NCBI RefSeq assembly: GCF_030128825.1
Contig: NZ_CP119127.1
Location: 4,701,501 to 4,765,500, forward strand
Length of the DNA: 64,000 bases
Direction: 5' to 3'
Origin: Sphingobium sp. WTD-1
Lineage (GTDB): Bacteria; Pseudomonadota; Alphaproteobacteria; Sphingomonadales; Sphingomonadaceae
The stretch's first letter is position 1. Every line of letters begins with the position of its first letter. Made by a program: the position numbers and the translations under genes. The notes beneath the pieces were generated by a model. That model was given only the letters and a program-made list of their open reading frames with translations, did not search any database and was not told the DNA's origin. Of the stretch, positions 47,087-55,721 are shown piece after piece.

Positions 47087-48133
47087 CTAGGCCGCGATGT
47101 GCATCGGTTCGAGGCCGGCAAGGCGGGTCACGACCGTCAGTTCGGGCACCTGGCGCGGCTTGTGGCCGGCCAGCGCCTTCGCCACTGCGCCGATATGGGC
47201 GGGCGTCGTGCCGCAGCAGCCCCCGACCATGTTGACCAGCCCTTCGTCCACCCACTGGCGGATCAGCTTCGCGGTGGTTTCCGGCAGCTCGTCATATTGG
47301 CCCAGTTCATTGGGCAGGCCGGCATTGGGATAGGCCAGGATCAGCGTGTCGGCATTTTTCGACAGTTCGGCCAGATAGGGCCGCAGCAGGTCCGCGCCGA
47401 AGGCGCAGTTCACGCCGATGGTCAGCGGCTTCAGGTGGCGCAGCGAATACCAGAAGGCATTGATCGTGTGGCCCGACAGGTTGCGGCCCGACATGTCGGT
47501 GATGGTGAAGCTGAGCATCACCGGCACCGAACGACCCGCCGCTTCCTCGGCCTCGCGCGCGGCCATGCCGGCGGCCTTGGCGTTGAGCGTATCGAAGCAG
47601 GTTTCGATCAGCAGGAAGTCGACGCCGCCGGCGATCAGCGCGTCGCACTGTTCGCGATAATCGGCCTTGAGCGTGTCATAATCGACTTCGCGATAGGCGG
47701 GGTCGTTGACGTCGGGCGAGATGCTGAGCGTCTTGTTGGTCGGGCCGATCGAGCCGCAGACGAAGCGGGGCTTGCCGTCCTTGGCCGTCGCCTTTTCGCA
47801 GGCAGCCCGCGCGATCTTGGCGGCGGCGACATTGATGTCCCACACCAGATGCTCGCAGCCATAATCGGCCATCGCGATCTTGGTCGAGGAGAAGGTGTTG
47901 GTCTCGATCATGTCGGCGCCATTGTCGAGATAGGCGGTATGAATGCCCTCGACGATGTCCGGCCGGGTCAGGCAGAGCAGGTCGTTATTGCCCTTCTGGT
48001 CCTTGGCGAGATCCAGGTCACCGCGATAATCGGCTTCGGTCAGGCCGTGCTTCTGGATCGACGTGCCATAGCCACCGTCGAAGATCAGGATCTTTTCCGC
48101 CGCCAGGGCGCGCAAACGTGCTTCGGCGTTCAT
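47087..48133 (-). CDS. metH: Homocysteine S-methyltransferase half of methionine synthase
   Basis: A 348-residue TIM-barrel protein equal to the N-terminal module of MetH. Zinc-ligand cysteines are in [15 protein letters not shown] and [29 protein letters not shown] and [19 protein letters not shown] are other family blocks. It overlaps metF by 4 bp and hands the methyl chemistry to the larger half encoded downstream; the two proteins must associate in trans. Confidence 0.95.
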   Translation of the reverse strand: MNAEARLRALAAEKILIFDGGYGTSIQKHGLTEADYRGDLDLAKDQKGNNDLLCLTRPDIVEGIHTAYLDNGADMIETNTFSSTKIAMADYGCEHLVWDINVAAAKIARAACEKATAKDGKPRFVCGSIGPTNKTLSISPDVNDPAYREVDYDTLKADYREQCDALIAGGVDFLLIETCFDTLNAKAAGMAAREAEEAAGRSVPVMLSFTITDMSGRNLSGHTINAFWYSLRHLKPLTIGVNCAFGADLLRPYLAELSKNADTLILAYPNAGLPNELGQYDELPETTAKLIRQWVDEGLVNMVGGCCGTTPAHIGAVAKALAGHKPRQVPELTVVTRLAGLEPMHIAA

Positions 48134-49062
48134 GCCGTCTTCTCCAGTTCAGCCGCAACCTGCGGGCGCAGGCCCAGCAGGTGACAGATCGCATAGCTTA
48201 GTTCCGCCCGGTTGAGCGTATAGAAATGAAAGTCGCGCACGCCGCCCATATAGAGGTTGCGGCACAGTTCGGCCGCCAGCGTGGCGGACACGAGCTGGCG
48301 CGCGGCGGGATGCTGGTCCAGCCCGTCGAACAGGCGGCCCATCCAGGCGGGGACATCGGTGTTGCACATCGCCGACATGCGCTGGACCGCGGCGAAATTG
48401 CTGACCGGCATGATGCCGGGAATGACATCCGCATCGATGCCGGCGGCGGCGACCGTGTCGCGGAAGCGGAAGAAGGTGTCCGCCTCGAAGAAGAATTGGG
48501 TGATCGCACGGGTCGCGCCGGCGTCGATCTTGCGCTTCAAATTGTCGATGTCGCTCTGCGCGCTCAGCGCATCGGGATGGGTTTCGGGATAGGCGGCGAC
48601 CGAAATCTCGAAATCATGGCGCTTGCGCAGCCCCTCGACCAGTTCGGCCGCGCCCTTGTACCCATCGGGGTGCGGCTGGAAGGCGGTGCCGGCCTCCGGC
48701 GGATCGCCGCGCAGCGCGACGATATGGCGCACGCCCGCTTCCCAATAGGCGTCGGCGACCTCGTCGATCTCGGCCTTGCTGGCGGCGACGCAGGTCAGGT
48801 GCGCGGCGGCGGCCAGCGGCGTTTCCTTCGCGATGCGCGCGACCGTATTATGGGTGCGCTCGCGGGTGGAGCCGCCCGCGCCATAGGTCACCGACACGAA
48901 TTTGGGCGCCAGCGGCGTCAGCGTCTCGATCGCCGACCAGAGCTGCTCCTCCATCTTCTCCGTCTTGGGCGGGAAGAATTCGAAGCTCACATTGAGGTCG
49001 CCGGCCAGATCCGCATAGAGCGGCCCTTCGGCATCATGGCGGGCGCGGTCAGTCTGGGTCAT
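48130..49062 (-). CDS. metF: Methylenetetrahydrofolate reductase
   Basis: A 310-residue FAD-dependent TIM-barrel enzyme producing 5-methyl-THF for MetH. Motifs are VSFEFFPPKTEKMEEQLW, FVSVTYGAGGSTRERT, AAHLTCV, IVALRGDPPE and ATRAITQFFFEADTFFRF. I chose ATG 49062, which overlaps the regulator stop in an ATGA junction; the longer frame to 49119 lies within the regulator gene. Second gene of the sahR-metF-metH operon. Confidence 0.95.
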   Translation of the reverse strand: MTQTDRARHDAEGPLYADLAGDLNVSFEFFPPKTEKMEEQLWSAIETLTPLAPKFVSVTYGAGGSTRERTHNTVARIAKETPLAAAAHLTCVAASKAEIDEVADAYWEAGVRHIVALRGDPPEAGTAFQPHPDGYKGAAELVEGLRKRHDFEISVAAYPETHPDALSAQSDIDNLKRKIDAGATRAITQFFFEADTFFRFRDTVAAAGIDADVIPGIMPVSNFAAVQRMSAMCNTDVPAWMGRLFDGLDQHPAARQLVSATLAAELCRNLYMGGVRDFHFYTLNRAELSYAICHLLGLRPQVAAELEKTA

Positions 49063-50030
49063 GCGGAAATCCGTTCTTCGATGGGCAGGATGTCGGCGCC
49101 GCGCTGGCGCCCGAGCCACAATTGTACCGTCAGTTCCTGGCCGGGCAGCATGTCCACCCGCTCCAGTTCCAGGCCCGCCTGCGCGAACCAGCCTTCGATC
49201 TGCATGTCGGAAAAGCCCAGGCGCGCATGCTGGTCGCGGGTGCGCAGCTCCTCGCGTTCATGGGCGGCGAAATCGACGATCAGCACCCGGCCGCCGGGCC
49301 TCAGCACCTGCGCCGCCTGTGCGATCACCTGTTCGGGCGCCTGGGCATAATGCAGCACCTGATGCAGCAGCACCGTGTCGACGCTGGCGGGATCGATCGG
49401 CAGCGCGGCGAAATCGCCGAGCAGCAGCGCATATTTATCGCCCGCATCCTCGGGCAGCTTGGCGCGGGCGAGCCGCAACATATCGGGGCTGCGATCAAGC
49501 GCCGTCACCTGATCGGCGGAAGGGCCGAACAATTCGATCATCCGCCCGGTGCCGGTGCCGATGTCGAGCAGATGGCCGATAGCCTGCCCGTCCAGCATCG
49601 CGCGCATCGCCGCTTCCACATCGGCTTCGGCGACATGGAGCGAACGGATCGCGTCCCATTCCTCGGCATGTTCGGCGAAATAGGCTTCGGCTGCACGGGC
49701 GCGCTCGGCCCGGACGGCAGCAAGGCGCGCGAGATCCGCGCTCTGCCAGGCGGCTTCGGCAGCCGACGGCTGCAACTGGTCGAACAAAGTGATGAAGGGC
49801 TGAAGCGACGCCGCCTGCCCCAGCCGCAGGAAGACCCAATTGCCTTCCTTGCGCCGCTCGACCAAACCGGATTCCACGAGAATGCGGATATGGCGCGACA
49901 CCCGCGGCTGGCTCTGGTCGACCACCTGCGCCACTTCGCCCACGGCCAGTTCCATCGCCCGCAACAGGTGGACGATGCGCAGCCGCGTCGGGTCTCCAAG
50001 AGACCGGAAAATGTCGAGGGCGCCACTCAT
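49059..50030 (-). CDS. sahR: ArsR-family regulator fused to a SAM methyltransferase domain (SahR-type)
   Basis: A 323-residue two-domain protein. Residues 1-90 are an ArsR winged helix (SLGDPTRLRIVHLLRAMELA, QSQPRVSRHIRILVESGLV). Residues about 130-290 are a class I methyltransferase with LLDIGTGTGRMIELFG, ALDRSPDMLRLARAKL, VLHQVLHYAQAPEQVI and LRPGGRVLIVDF. Regulators of this build control the SAM cycle in response to S-adenosylhomocysteine (SahR). Its place at the head of metF-metH and a perfect dyad 9 bp before the ATG support that assignment. Whether the methyltransferase domain is active or only binds SAH is unknown. Confidence 0.82.
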   Translation of the reverse strand: MSGALDIFRSLGDPTRLRIVHLLRAMELAVGEVAQVVDQSQPRVSRHIRILVESGLVERRKEGNWVFLRLGQAASLQPFITLFDQLQPSAAEAAWQSADLARLAAVRAERARAAEAYFAEHAEEWDAIRSLHVAEADVEAAMRAMLDGQAIGHLLDIGTGTGRMIELFGPSADQVTALDRSPDMLRLARAKLPEDAGDKYALLLGDFAALPIDPASVDTVLLHQVLHYAQAPEQVIAQAAQVLRPGGRVLIVDFAAHEREELRTRDQHARLGFSDMQIEGWFAQAGLELERVDMLPGQELTVQLWLGRQRGADILPIEERISA

Positions 50031-50038
50031 GCAGCAAT

Positions 50039-50060
50039 CATATAAAGAAATCTTTATATG
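50039..50060. promoter_or_regulatory. Operator of the SahR-type regulator
   Basis: CATATAAAGA and TCTTTATATG form a perfect 10-bp inverted repeat around AA. It starts 9 bp upstream of the regulator ATG. ArsR-family repressors favour such AT-rich dyads, and autoregulation of the met operon is the simple reading. Confidence 0.8.
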
Positions 50061-50243
50061 CGTCAATGGCCGTCCATTGCGGGCACTTCCGACAAAAACC
50101 GCGCCTTATCAGGCCCTCCCGCTCAGGAATGGGATTGCCTTGCTCCGCCCAAAGCATTACGAATCAGCGCGCAGGCGCAATGGGGGGTGAGCTTTTCTCC
50201 GAGAGTGGTCTGCATCTTTTTTTTCTCTGAGAGGGGTTTGCCC

Positions 50244-50462
50244 ATGTCCAAGTCGATTGCTCTTTCGCTCGTTCTCGCCGCTTCGCTGGGTCTGGCTGCT
50301 TGCGGTGGCCACACCGCCGAAAACGCTGCCAACAACGCCGCCAACGCTGCTGAGAACGCTTCGAACGCTGCCGACAACGCCATGAACGCCGCGATGAACG
50401 CTGCCGACAACGCTGCGAACGCCGCTTCGAACGCGACCAACAACGTCGCCAACGCGATGTAA
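50244..50462 (+). CDS. Small Ala/Asn-rich lipoprotein
   Basis: A 72-residue lipoprotein: MSKSIALSLVLAASLGLAAC gives the lipobox LAAC. The mature part is almost entirely built from NAAxNAA/NAAENA-type repeats with spacings of 3-4 and 7 (AENAANNAANAAENASNAAD), predicted to form one long amphipathic helix. This resembles Lpp/entericidin-like envelope lipoproteins, but the family cannot be fixed. ATG 50244 follows GAGAGGGGTTTGCC. A strong terminator follows directly. Confidence 0.82.
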   Translation: MSKSIALSLVLAASLGLAACGGHTAENAANNAANAAENASNAADNAMNAAMNAADNAANAASNATNNVANAM

Positions 50463-50487
50463 TTTCCCTTTCGGGAAGAGTTTTTGG

Positions 50488-50522
50488 AAAAGGGCCGCAC
50501 CGGAAACGGGAGCGGCCCTTTT
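50488..50522 (+). terminator. Intrinsic terminator of the Ala/Asn-rich lipoprotein gene
   Basis: AAAAGGGCCGC pairs with GCGGCCCTTTT around a 13-nt loop and is followed by more T residues, 25 bp after the stop codon. Abundant transcription of the small gene is likely. Confidence 0.85.
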
Positions 50523-50545
50523 CTTATGCGCGAAAGGATCGGCGA

Positions 50546-50779
50546 GTGACCAAGCGACCTGCCCTGCTGCTCCTGCTGGCGCTGGGCGCCTGCAATTCCG
50601 GCCAGGATGATGGCGTCGGTGGCGTCAGCGCGGCCGAAGCCAGCGCGCTCAATGCCGCCGCAGCGCAGCTCGATGCGCGCGCCGGTGCCGCATCACCGCA
50701 GGAGGCCGGGCTCAACCCCGCCGCCGTCGCGGCCGCCCGCGCCGACCGGCGACAGGCCGGGGGCAACGCCGCCCGATAG
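50546..50779 (+). CDS. Small Ala-rich lipoprotein
   Basis: A 77-residue product from GTG 50546 with a lipoprotein signal MTKRPALLLLLALGAC (lipobox LGAC). The mature chain is Ala/Gly/Asp-rich with a helix-forming middle (AAEASALNAAAAQLDARAG) and a basic end (AARADRRQAGG). No known family. It follows the terminator of the previous small lipoprotein and has its own terminator-like hairpin at 50781. Confidence 0.6.
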   Translation: MTKRPALLLLLALGACNSGQDDGVGGVSAAEASALNAAAAQLDARAGAASPQEAGLNPAAVAAARADRRQAGGNAAR

Positions 50780-50780
50780 C

Positions 50781-50812
50781 AAAAGGCCGCCCCCTTCACG
50801 GGGACGGCCCTT
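50781..50812. terminator. Hairpin between convergent small genes
   Basis: AGGCCG-CCCC and GGGG-A-CGGCCCT form a stem with one bulge and an A-tract on one side, T on the other. It can stop transcription from the lipoprotein gene and from the convergent glycine-zipper gene. Confidence 0.6.
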
Positions 50813-50836
50813 CAAAGTCACCAGATGGGGTGACGC

Positions 50837-51271
50837 TTAGCAGTTGCGGTCGATCGCGCGGCCGGCCAGCGCACCGACGCCCGCGCCGATGATGGCGCCC
50901 GTGGTGCCGTCGCCCCGGCCATAGCGGCCGCTGCCCCGACCCACCTCGTTACCGAGCAGGCCGCCGGCGATCGCACCGATGATGGTGCCGCCCGTGCCAT
51001 TGTCCCGGCAGCGATAGCCGCCGCGATAATCATTGCGGTAATAATTGCCGCGATAGCCGCCGCGATAGCCACGGTCGCCGCGATAATAATCGCCCCGATA
51101 GCCGCGATAGCCACGGTCACCGCGATAGCCGCGATCACCCCGGTAATAGTCGCCGCGCTCATAGCCGCGGCCCCAGCCATCGCGCGCCATGGCGGGCGTC
51201 GCGGTGACGGCGAGGGAGGCAGCGCCCATGGCGAGCGCAGCACCCAGATTGATCAGATACTTCATCTTCAT
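50837..51271 (-). CDS. Glycine-zipper 2TM surface-antigen-like protein with YRGD repeats
   Basis: A 144-residue exported protein with signal (INLGAALAMGAASLAVTATPAMA). Residues 30-90 are an unusual low-complexity array of YRGDRG / YRGDYYRGD / GGYRGNYY units, rich in Arg, Gly, Asp and Tyr. The C-terminal 50 residues are the 17-kDa-antigen glycine zipper: GTGGTIIGAIAGGLLGNEVG and TTGAIIGAGVGALAGRAIDR. Such proteins sit in or under the outer membrane and are often stress-induced. Two cysteines (YRCRD and RNC at the end) may pair. Confidence 0.88.
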   Translation of the reverse strand: MKMKYLINLGAALAMGAASLAVTATPAMARDGWGRGYERGDYYRGDRGYRGDRGYRGYRGDYYRGDRGYRGGYRGNYYRNDYRGGYRCRDNGTGGTIIGAIAGGLLGNEVGRGSGRYGRGDGTTGAIIGAGVGALAGRAIDRNC

Positions 51272-51454
51272 GGCGTTGCTCCTCAGATTGCCATTTCCGC
51301 AGTGAACCGGACGGGCCGATCACCAGGATTGATGCCCTTATGACTGATTCGCGTTGAGTGGAGCCTGAATGGCGGTGACAGCCACCGTTCAGCTGGCAAC
51401 GCTTCGCCACTCCCCTGCTGCGTCCCGCCGACATTTCCCCTATGGCGGAGCGCG

Positions 51455-52438
51455 ATGCGTCGAATCCTGATCGTTCTCGCTCTTGCGATCCTGCTGCTGC
51501 CTGCCCCGCCGTCCACCAAGCCCGCCGCCGTGCGGCCGGGCACCTTGCTGGTGACGGCGCGGGCCGTGCCGCTCGACAGCAGCGATCCCGATCGCCGCCG
51601 GGTCGGCACGCTCACCTATCTGGGCGGCTGGCAGCTTGGCAGCGACAATCCGGGCTTTGGCAGCATATCCTCGCTGCTGGTCGACGGGCCGGGCCAGATA
51701 TTGGCGCTGAGCGATGCCGGCGTGCTGATGGGCTTCCATGTCGGCCCCGGCCGCGCCAGCCGCCGCCCCTTCATCGCGCCGCTGCCGGTAAGGGCGCAGG
51801 ACAAGGATCGGCCCTGGTGGTCCTGGGATTCGGAATCCATGACCCATGACCCGGCGAGCGACCGCTATTGGGTGGGGTTCGAGCTGCTCCAGGCGATCTG
51901 CCGCTATTCGCCGGGCTTCGCGCGGGTGGAGGCGTGCCGGACCTGGCCGGAAATCGTCGCCTGGCCCAAGACCGGATCGATCGAATCCTTCACCCGCCTG
52001 CCCGACGGCCGCTTCATCGCGATCGGCGAGATGGGCATGACCGCCGACGGCCATCATGACACATTGCTCTGGCCGGGCGACCCGGCCGAGCATGACACGG
52101 CCGATCCGATCCATCTCCATTATGTCGCGCCGCAGGGCTACCGCCCGACCGACATGGTCGCGCTGGACGATCGCCACCTGCTGGTGCTGAACCGGCGCCT
52201 GACCCTGCAGGAACTGTTCACCGCGACGATCGCGATGATCGAGCTGCCTGAGCATCCCGCACCGAACACGGAACTGCGCGCCCGGACGCTGGCGCGACTG
52301 GCGCCGCCGCTGCTGGCCGACAATTTCGAAGGACTGGCGCTCAGCCGGGAACAGGGCCGGACGATCCTGTGGGTCGCATCCGACGACAATCACGAATTCT
52401 TCCAGCGCACCTTGCTGCTGAAATTCCGATTGGATTGA
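51455..52438 (+). CDS. Exported phytase-esterase-like beta-propeller protein
   Basis: A 327-residue protein of the 'esterase-like activity of phytase' family. The N-terminal helix (ILIVLALAILLLPAPPS) is a signal or anchor. Family blocks include GSISSLLVDGPGQILALSDAG, WDSESMTHDPASDRYWVGFE, NFEGLALSREQGRTILWVASDDN and a C-terminal QRTLLLKFRL. Catalytic activity has rarely been shown for members. It is divergent from the glycine-zipper gene with 183 bp between starts. Confidence 0.85.
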   Translation: MRRILIVLALAILLLPAPPSTKPAAVRPGTLLVTARAVPLDSSDPDRRRVGTLTYLGGWQLGSDNPGFGSISSLLVDGPGQILALSDAGVLMGFHVGPGRASRRPFIAPLPVRAQDKDRPWWSWDSESMTHDPASDRYWVGFELLQAICRYSPGFARVEACRTWPEIVAWPKTGSIESFTRLPDGRFIAIGEMGMTADGHHDTLLWPGDPAEHDTADPIHLHYVAPQGYRPTDMVALDDRHLLVLNRRLTLQELFTATIAMIELPEHPAPNTELRARTLARLAPPLLADNFEGLALSREQGRTILWVASDDNHEFFQRTLLLKFRLD

Positions 52439-52502
52439 TCAGGGCCGAAACGCGGGCTGGTGCGGCGCATTCCCTGCAACGCAGGGAATATCAAAAAAAC
52501 GC

Positions 52503-52531
52503 AAAAAAGCGGCCTGTTGCCAGGCCGCTTC
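52503..52531 (-). terminator. Terminator of rpmB
   Basis: AAGCGGCCTG pairs with CAGGCCGCTT around a 4-nt loop. Read on the minus strand it is followed by a run of six T, 26 bp after the rpmB stop, a classic intrinsic terminator. Confidence 0.88.
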
Positions 52532-52556
52532 TTATGCCGAAACGAATCGAAGCGAA

Positions 52557-52850
52557 TCAGGCGGCTGCGGCAGCCTGCTTCTTGACGATGTCGCGCTTCA
52601 GGCGACGGGCCTTCAGCGACAGCTTGTCGTCGCTGGTCTTGACCAGCCAGTTGTCGAGGCCGCCATTATGCTCGACCGAGCGCAGACCATGGGTCGACAC
52701 GCGCAGCTTGACGGTGGTTTCCAGCGTTTCGGAGATCAGCGACACGTTCTGCAGGTTCGGCAGGAACACGCGCTTGGTCTTGTTGTTGGCGTGGGAAACA
52801 TTGTGACCCACCTGGCGACCCTTACCGGTCAGCTCGCAAATGCGCGACAT
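52557..52850 (-). CDS. rpmB: 50S ribosomal protein L28
   Basis: A 97-residue L28, starting [20 protein letters not shown] at ATG 52850. The start two codons upstream (TTG) is less likely. It contains the alphaproteobacterial extension ([30 protein letters not shown]) after the core [13 protein letters not shown]. Monocistronic with its own terminator. Confidence 0.97.
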   Translation of the reverse strand: MSRICELTGKGRQVGHNVSHANNKTKRVFLPNLQNVSLISETLETTVKLRVSTHGLRSVEHNGGLDNWLVKTSDDKLSLKARRLKRDIVKKQAAAAA

Positions 52851-53003
52851 AGTCAATCAACCTTTGAAATTCGGGTTCGTTCGGAAAGCGGCGCCGATAG
52901 CGGGATTCCCGCTCGCCGTCAACCTTCCGCTCGGTTCGTGGCACTATCGCAACCATTTCACCGGGCCCCGCGTTCATCCCCCCGTTCAACAGAGGAGAGT
53001 GCC

Positions 53004-53225
53004 ATGCGTTTCATCGGCGGATTGCTGCTGATCGCGCTTATCGTCATCGGCGCCGGGATAGCAACCGGATTCATCGACTTGCAGAAGACTCAGGAGGGTC
53101 GCCTGCCCGAAGTGCAGGTAAAACAGGGCGCCCTGCCCAAATATGAGGCGAGCGTCGCCAAGGTCGAAGTGGGCAGCCGCAACGAAACGGTCGAGGTTCC
53201 GACCGTCGACGTGAAGAAGCCCTGA
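53004..53225 (+). CDS. Small single-span membrane protein
   Basis: A 73-residue protein with one N-terminal membrane segment (FIGGLLLIALIVIGAGIATGF) and a short soluble tail rich in Val, Glu and Lys with a repeat-like VEVGSRNETVEVPTVDVKKP. ATG 53004 has a strong GAGGAGA ribosome site. The frame is open further upstream but without a start signal. Unknown function; conserved-looking tail suggests a real gene. Confidence 0.75.
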   Translation: MRFIGGLLLIALIVIGAGIATGFIDLQKTQEGRLPEVQVKQGALPKYEASVAKVEVGSRNETVEVPTVDVKKP

Positions 53226-53244
53226 GTCGATTCGCGGCTTCTTG

Positions 53245-53314
53245 ATGCGCCTCCCGGCGCATGAACGGCACCAGCCTTCAGCCGAGTCCCGTGCCTTCCG
53301 CTGAAGGCTGGTGC
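53245..53314. repeat. Two adjacent hairpins before tadA
   Basis: ATGCGCC/GGCGCAT (53245-53262) and the perfect 15-bp pair GCACCAGCCTTCAGC (53268-53282) with GCTGAAGGCTGGTGC (53300-53314). They follow the small membrane gene and precede tadA by 30 bp. They may end transcription of the first gene or be a REP-type element. Confidence 0.65.
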
Positions 53315-53343
53315 AGCTCTCCCTCTCCGACTAAGGCGGGGTC

Positions 53344-53802
53344 ATGACCTCGCCCTTTCCCTTGCCCGAACCCATGCGCCGCGCCTTTGCGCTGGCGCGG
53401 CAAGCCGAAGCGGCGGACGAGGTGCCGATCGGCGCCGTGGTCACGCGCGATGGCGTCATCATCGGCGAGGGCGAGAATCGCAACCGCCGCGACAATGATC
53501 CCACCGCCCATGCCGAAATGGTCGCGATTCGCGCGGCCGCCATCCGGATCGGCGACTTCCGCCTGACCGGCTGCGACCTGTGGGTGACTCTGGAGCCCTG
53601 CCCGATGTGTGCGGGTGCGATTTCCCACGCGCGCGTCGCCCGGCTCTATTATGCGGTGTCCGATCCCAAGGGCGGCGCGGTCGAACAGGGACCGCGCCTC
53701 TTTGCCCAGCCGCAATGCCTGCACCGCCCCGAAATCTATGGCGGGCTGGCCGAGGCGGAGGGATCAGCGCTGTTGCGCGACTTTTTTGCCGCCCGGCGCT
53801 GA
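53344..53802 (+). CDS. tadA: tRNA-specific adenosine deaminase
   Basis: A 152-residue zinc deaminase that converts A34 to inosine in tRNA-Arg. The zinc and catalytic motifs are HAEM (with the proton-shuttle Glu) and PCPMCAGAI. Other TadA blocks are VPIGAVVTRDG and the C-terminal GLAEAEGSALLRDFFAARR. The last 39 bp overlap, tail to tail, the end of the membrane-protein gene on the other strand. Confidence 0.94.
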   Translation: MTSPFPLPEPMRRAFALARQAEAADEVPIGAVVTRDGVIIGEGENRNRRDNDPTAHAEMVAIRAAAIRIGDFRLTGCDLWVTLEPCPMCAGAISHARVARLYYAVSDPKGGAVEQGPRLFAQPQCLHRPEIYGGLAEAEGSALLRDFFAARR

Positions 53803-55677
53803 ATAATCGATTCTGTACAGCGTGTAAGGCAGCGTCATCGCCGTCCTGAGCTTTACCGGCTGCAACCAGGCCGGAATCGTGCCACGCATCAGGTCCGCAT
53901 AGAAACCGCGCGGGCTGCGCGACTGATAAATGGTCCCTTCGGGGAAATTCGGACAGACCAGCAAATAGGTCGCATGATGCTTCGCCGCGATCGGGCGGAA
54001 GGCGTCGGCCGGCCCGTCATAGGCATGATGCATGTCGAGGATCGTCGCGCCATTGCGATGATAGGGTCCGGCCACCGCGCTATGATGCGTCGTGGCGATG
54101 ATGCGCGGCCCCAGATCGACCATGGTGAAGATGGTCGCCGGCGGCAGCTGGTCCAGCACCTCCAGCGCCGGCAGCGTGCGACAGCGGCCATTGGCCTTCT
54201 TGATCGCGTCGGTGCGGGCAATGGCGGACGGGCGCCACGGCTTGGGCTTGGTGCCGGTCGCCTGCTGCCACAGCGTAATCACCTGCGGATAGAGCGGATA
54301 GGCAAAGGCGATGGCGCCGACCAGCAGCGCGCCGATGCCCGCCAGGATGCGCACCCGGCGCGATCCGGTGAAGATCGCCGTTACCAGCCGCCATCCGGCC
54401 CAGGCAGCGGGCGGGATCGCCAGCAACTGTGCCGCCGGCCCGGCGCGCAGCTGCCAGAAGAGCAACGCGGTCGAGAAGAGCATCATCAGGCCGATCGTCG
54501 CGAAGGCCCAGAGCCGGTCGCTGTCGCGCCGCAGTTCCCATAGCGCCCAGAACAGGCCAATGAGACCCACCGCCGGCAGCGCCATCAGCGGCACGACCAG
54601 GCTCTGCGCCTGCGCGGTGATGGGCTTTGCCTCGCGGATATTGGCGAGCCAGAGCTGCTGCAGTTCGGGCGAGATCTGATAGGGGGTCAGGCATTGCGGC
54701 CAGTTGAGCAGGAAGAACAGCCCCACCGCGCCGCCGACGATCATGCCGGCGATCAGCCGCTGCCACCAGAGCCGCAGCGGCAGGCGGCTGAGCAGCACCA
54801 TGCCCGCACCGGCCGCGCCGAACACCGCGACCCAGATCGGCGATATGGCGTCGCACACCATGTGGCGATTATCGTAGCTGGCGAAGAGGACGTAGCAGAG
54901 CGAGGTCGCCCCCGCGAGGCTGAGGCCATAGGGCAGCATCCGCCGCCCGGCGCCATCGCGGAACACCCAGCGCAGCGCCACCAGCGCGCCGCCGGCAGCG
55001 AGATAGACGATCATCTCCATGCCGATCGCCACCGACAGGGCGCTCGACACGCCGGCCACCACGCCGCCGCGCAGCCAGTTGCGGTCAATAAGGCCCGCCA
55101 TCATCGTCAGCGCCAGCGCCAGTTGCCAGCCATGATGGTCGATCCGCATCGGCGCGAACATGCCCAGGCCCATCTGCGCGGCGAGCGGCGCCAGCACCGC
55201 GAACAGCCAGGCCCAGCGCGCGCCGACCGCGTCCCCCGCCAGCCGCCGCGCGATCGCCCCCAGGCTCAGCATCAGCAGGAACAGCGGCAGCAGCGGCGCG
55301 ATCGCGCAGGCCAGCCGGTCGGCCAGATCCTGTTCGACAAAGGCGCGGAAGAACAGCATCAGCCCGGCGAGCGGGATGTCGACCAGCCGCGACCAATGGA
55401 TATTGGCGCCGCCCGGCGGATCGAGCCGATATTGGCGCAGATCATACCAGCCCTGCCCGGCCAGCCAGTCCTTGACCTGGACGAAGCGGATATTGTCGTC
55501 CGTGTCGCTCAGCGTCAGCCAGTGGATAGCGGGCCAGCGATCGACCAGCATGCCGACCAGGATCGCGATCCAGATCAGGAAGGTCAGCCACTTCCAGTGG
55601 CGATCGGCATAGGCGGTGAGGATCGCGAACCAATGGGACGCGCGGGCGCGAAAAGCAGGCCAGCTTTGCAAGTTCAT
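53764..55677 (-). CDS. Multi-span membrane protein, GT-C glycosyltransferase-like
   Basis: A 637-residue integral membrane protein with about 11-13 hydrophobic segments. The first periplasmic loop carries SDTDDNIRFVQVKDWL and DPPGGANIHWSRLVD, matching the acidic-pair motif of GT-C enzymes that use lipid-linked sugars, such as STT3-like oligosaccharyltransferases. A soluble C-terminal domain of about 140 residues follows (CRTLPALEVLDQLPPATIFT). It is divergent from a GtrA-family gene, a pairing that suits a lipid-linked sugar pathway. Its 3' end overlaps tadA by 39 bp. Acceptor and sugar are unknown. Confidence 0.75.
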   Translation of the reverse strand: MNLQSWPAFRARASHWFAILTAYADRHWKWLTFLIWIAILVGMLVDRWPAIHWLTLSDTDDNIRFVQVKDWLAGQGWYDLRQYRLDPPGGANIHWSRLVDIPLAGLMLFFRAFVEQDLADRLACAIAPLLPLFLLMLSLGAIARRLAGDAVGARWAWLFAVLAPLAAQMGLGMFAPMRIDHHGWQLALALTMMAGLIDRNWLRGGVVAGVSSALSVAIGMEMIVYLAAGGALVALRWVFRDGAGRRMLPYGLSLAGATSLCYVLFASYDNRHMVCDAISPIWVAVFGAAGAGMVLLSRLPLRLWWQRLIAGMIVGGAVGLFFLLNWPQCLTPYQISPELQQLWLANIREAKPITAQAQSLVVPLMALPAVGLIGLFWALWELRRDSDRLWAFATIGLMMLFSTALLFWQLRAGPAAQLLAIPPAAWAGWRLVTAIFTGSRRVRILAGIGALLVGAIAFAYPLYPQVITLWQQATGTKPKPWRPSAIARTDAIKKANGRCRTLPALEVLDQLPPATIFTMVDLGPRIIATTHHSAVAGPYHRNGATILDMHHAYDGPADAFRPIAAKHHATYLLVCPNFPEGTIYQSRSPRGFYADLMRGTIPAWLQPVKLRTAMTLPYTLYRIDYSAPGGKKVAQQR

Positions 55678-55721
55678 GGCCGGTGGATTAGACGCTCCGC
55701 ATCAAAGCGCAACGGGGCTCC

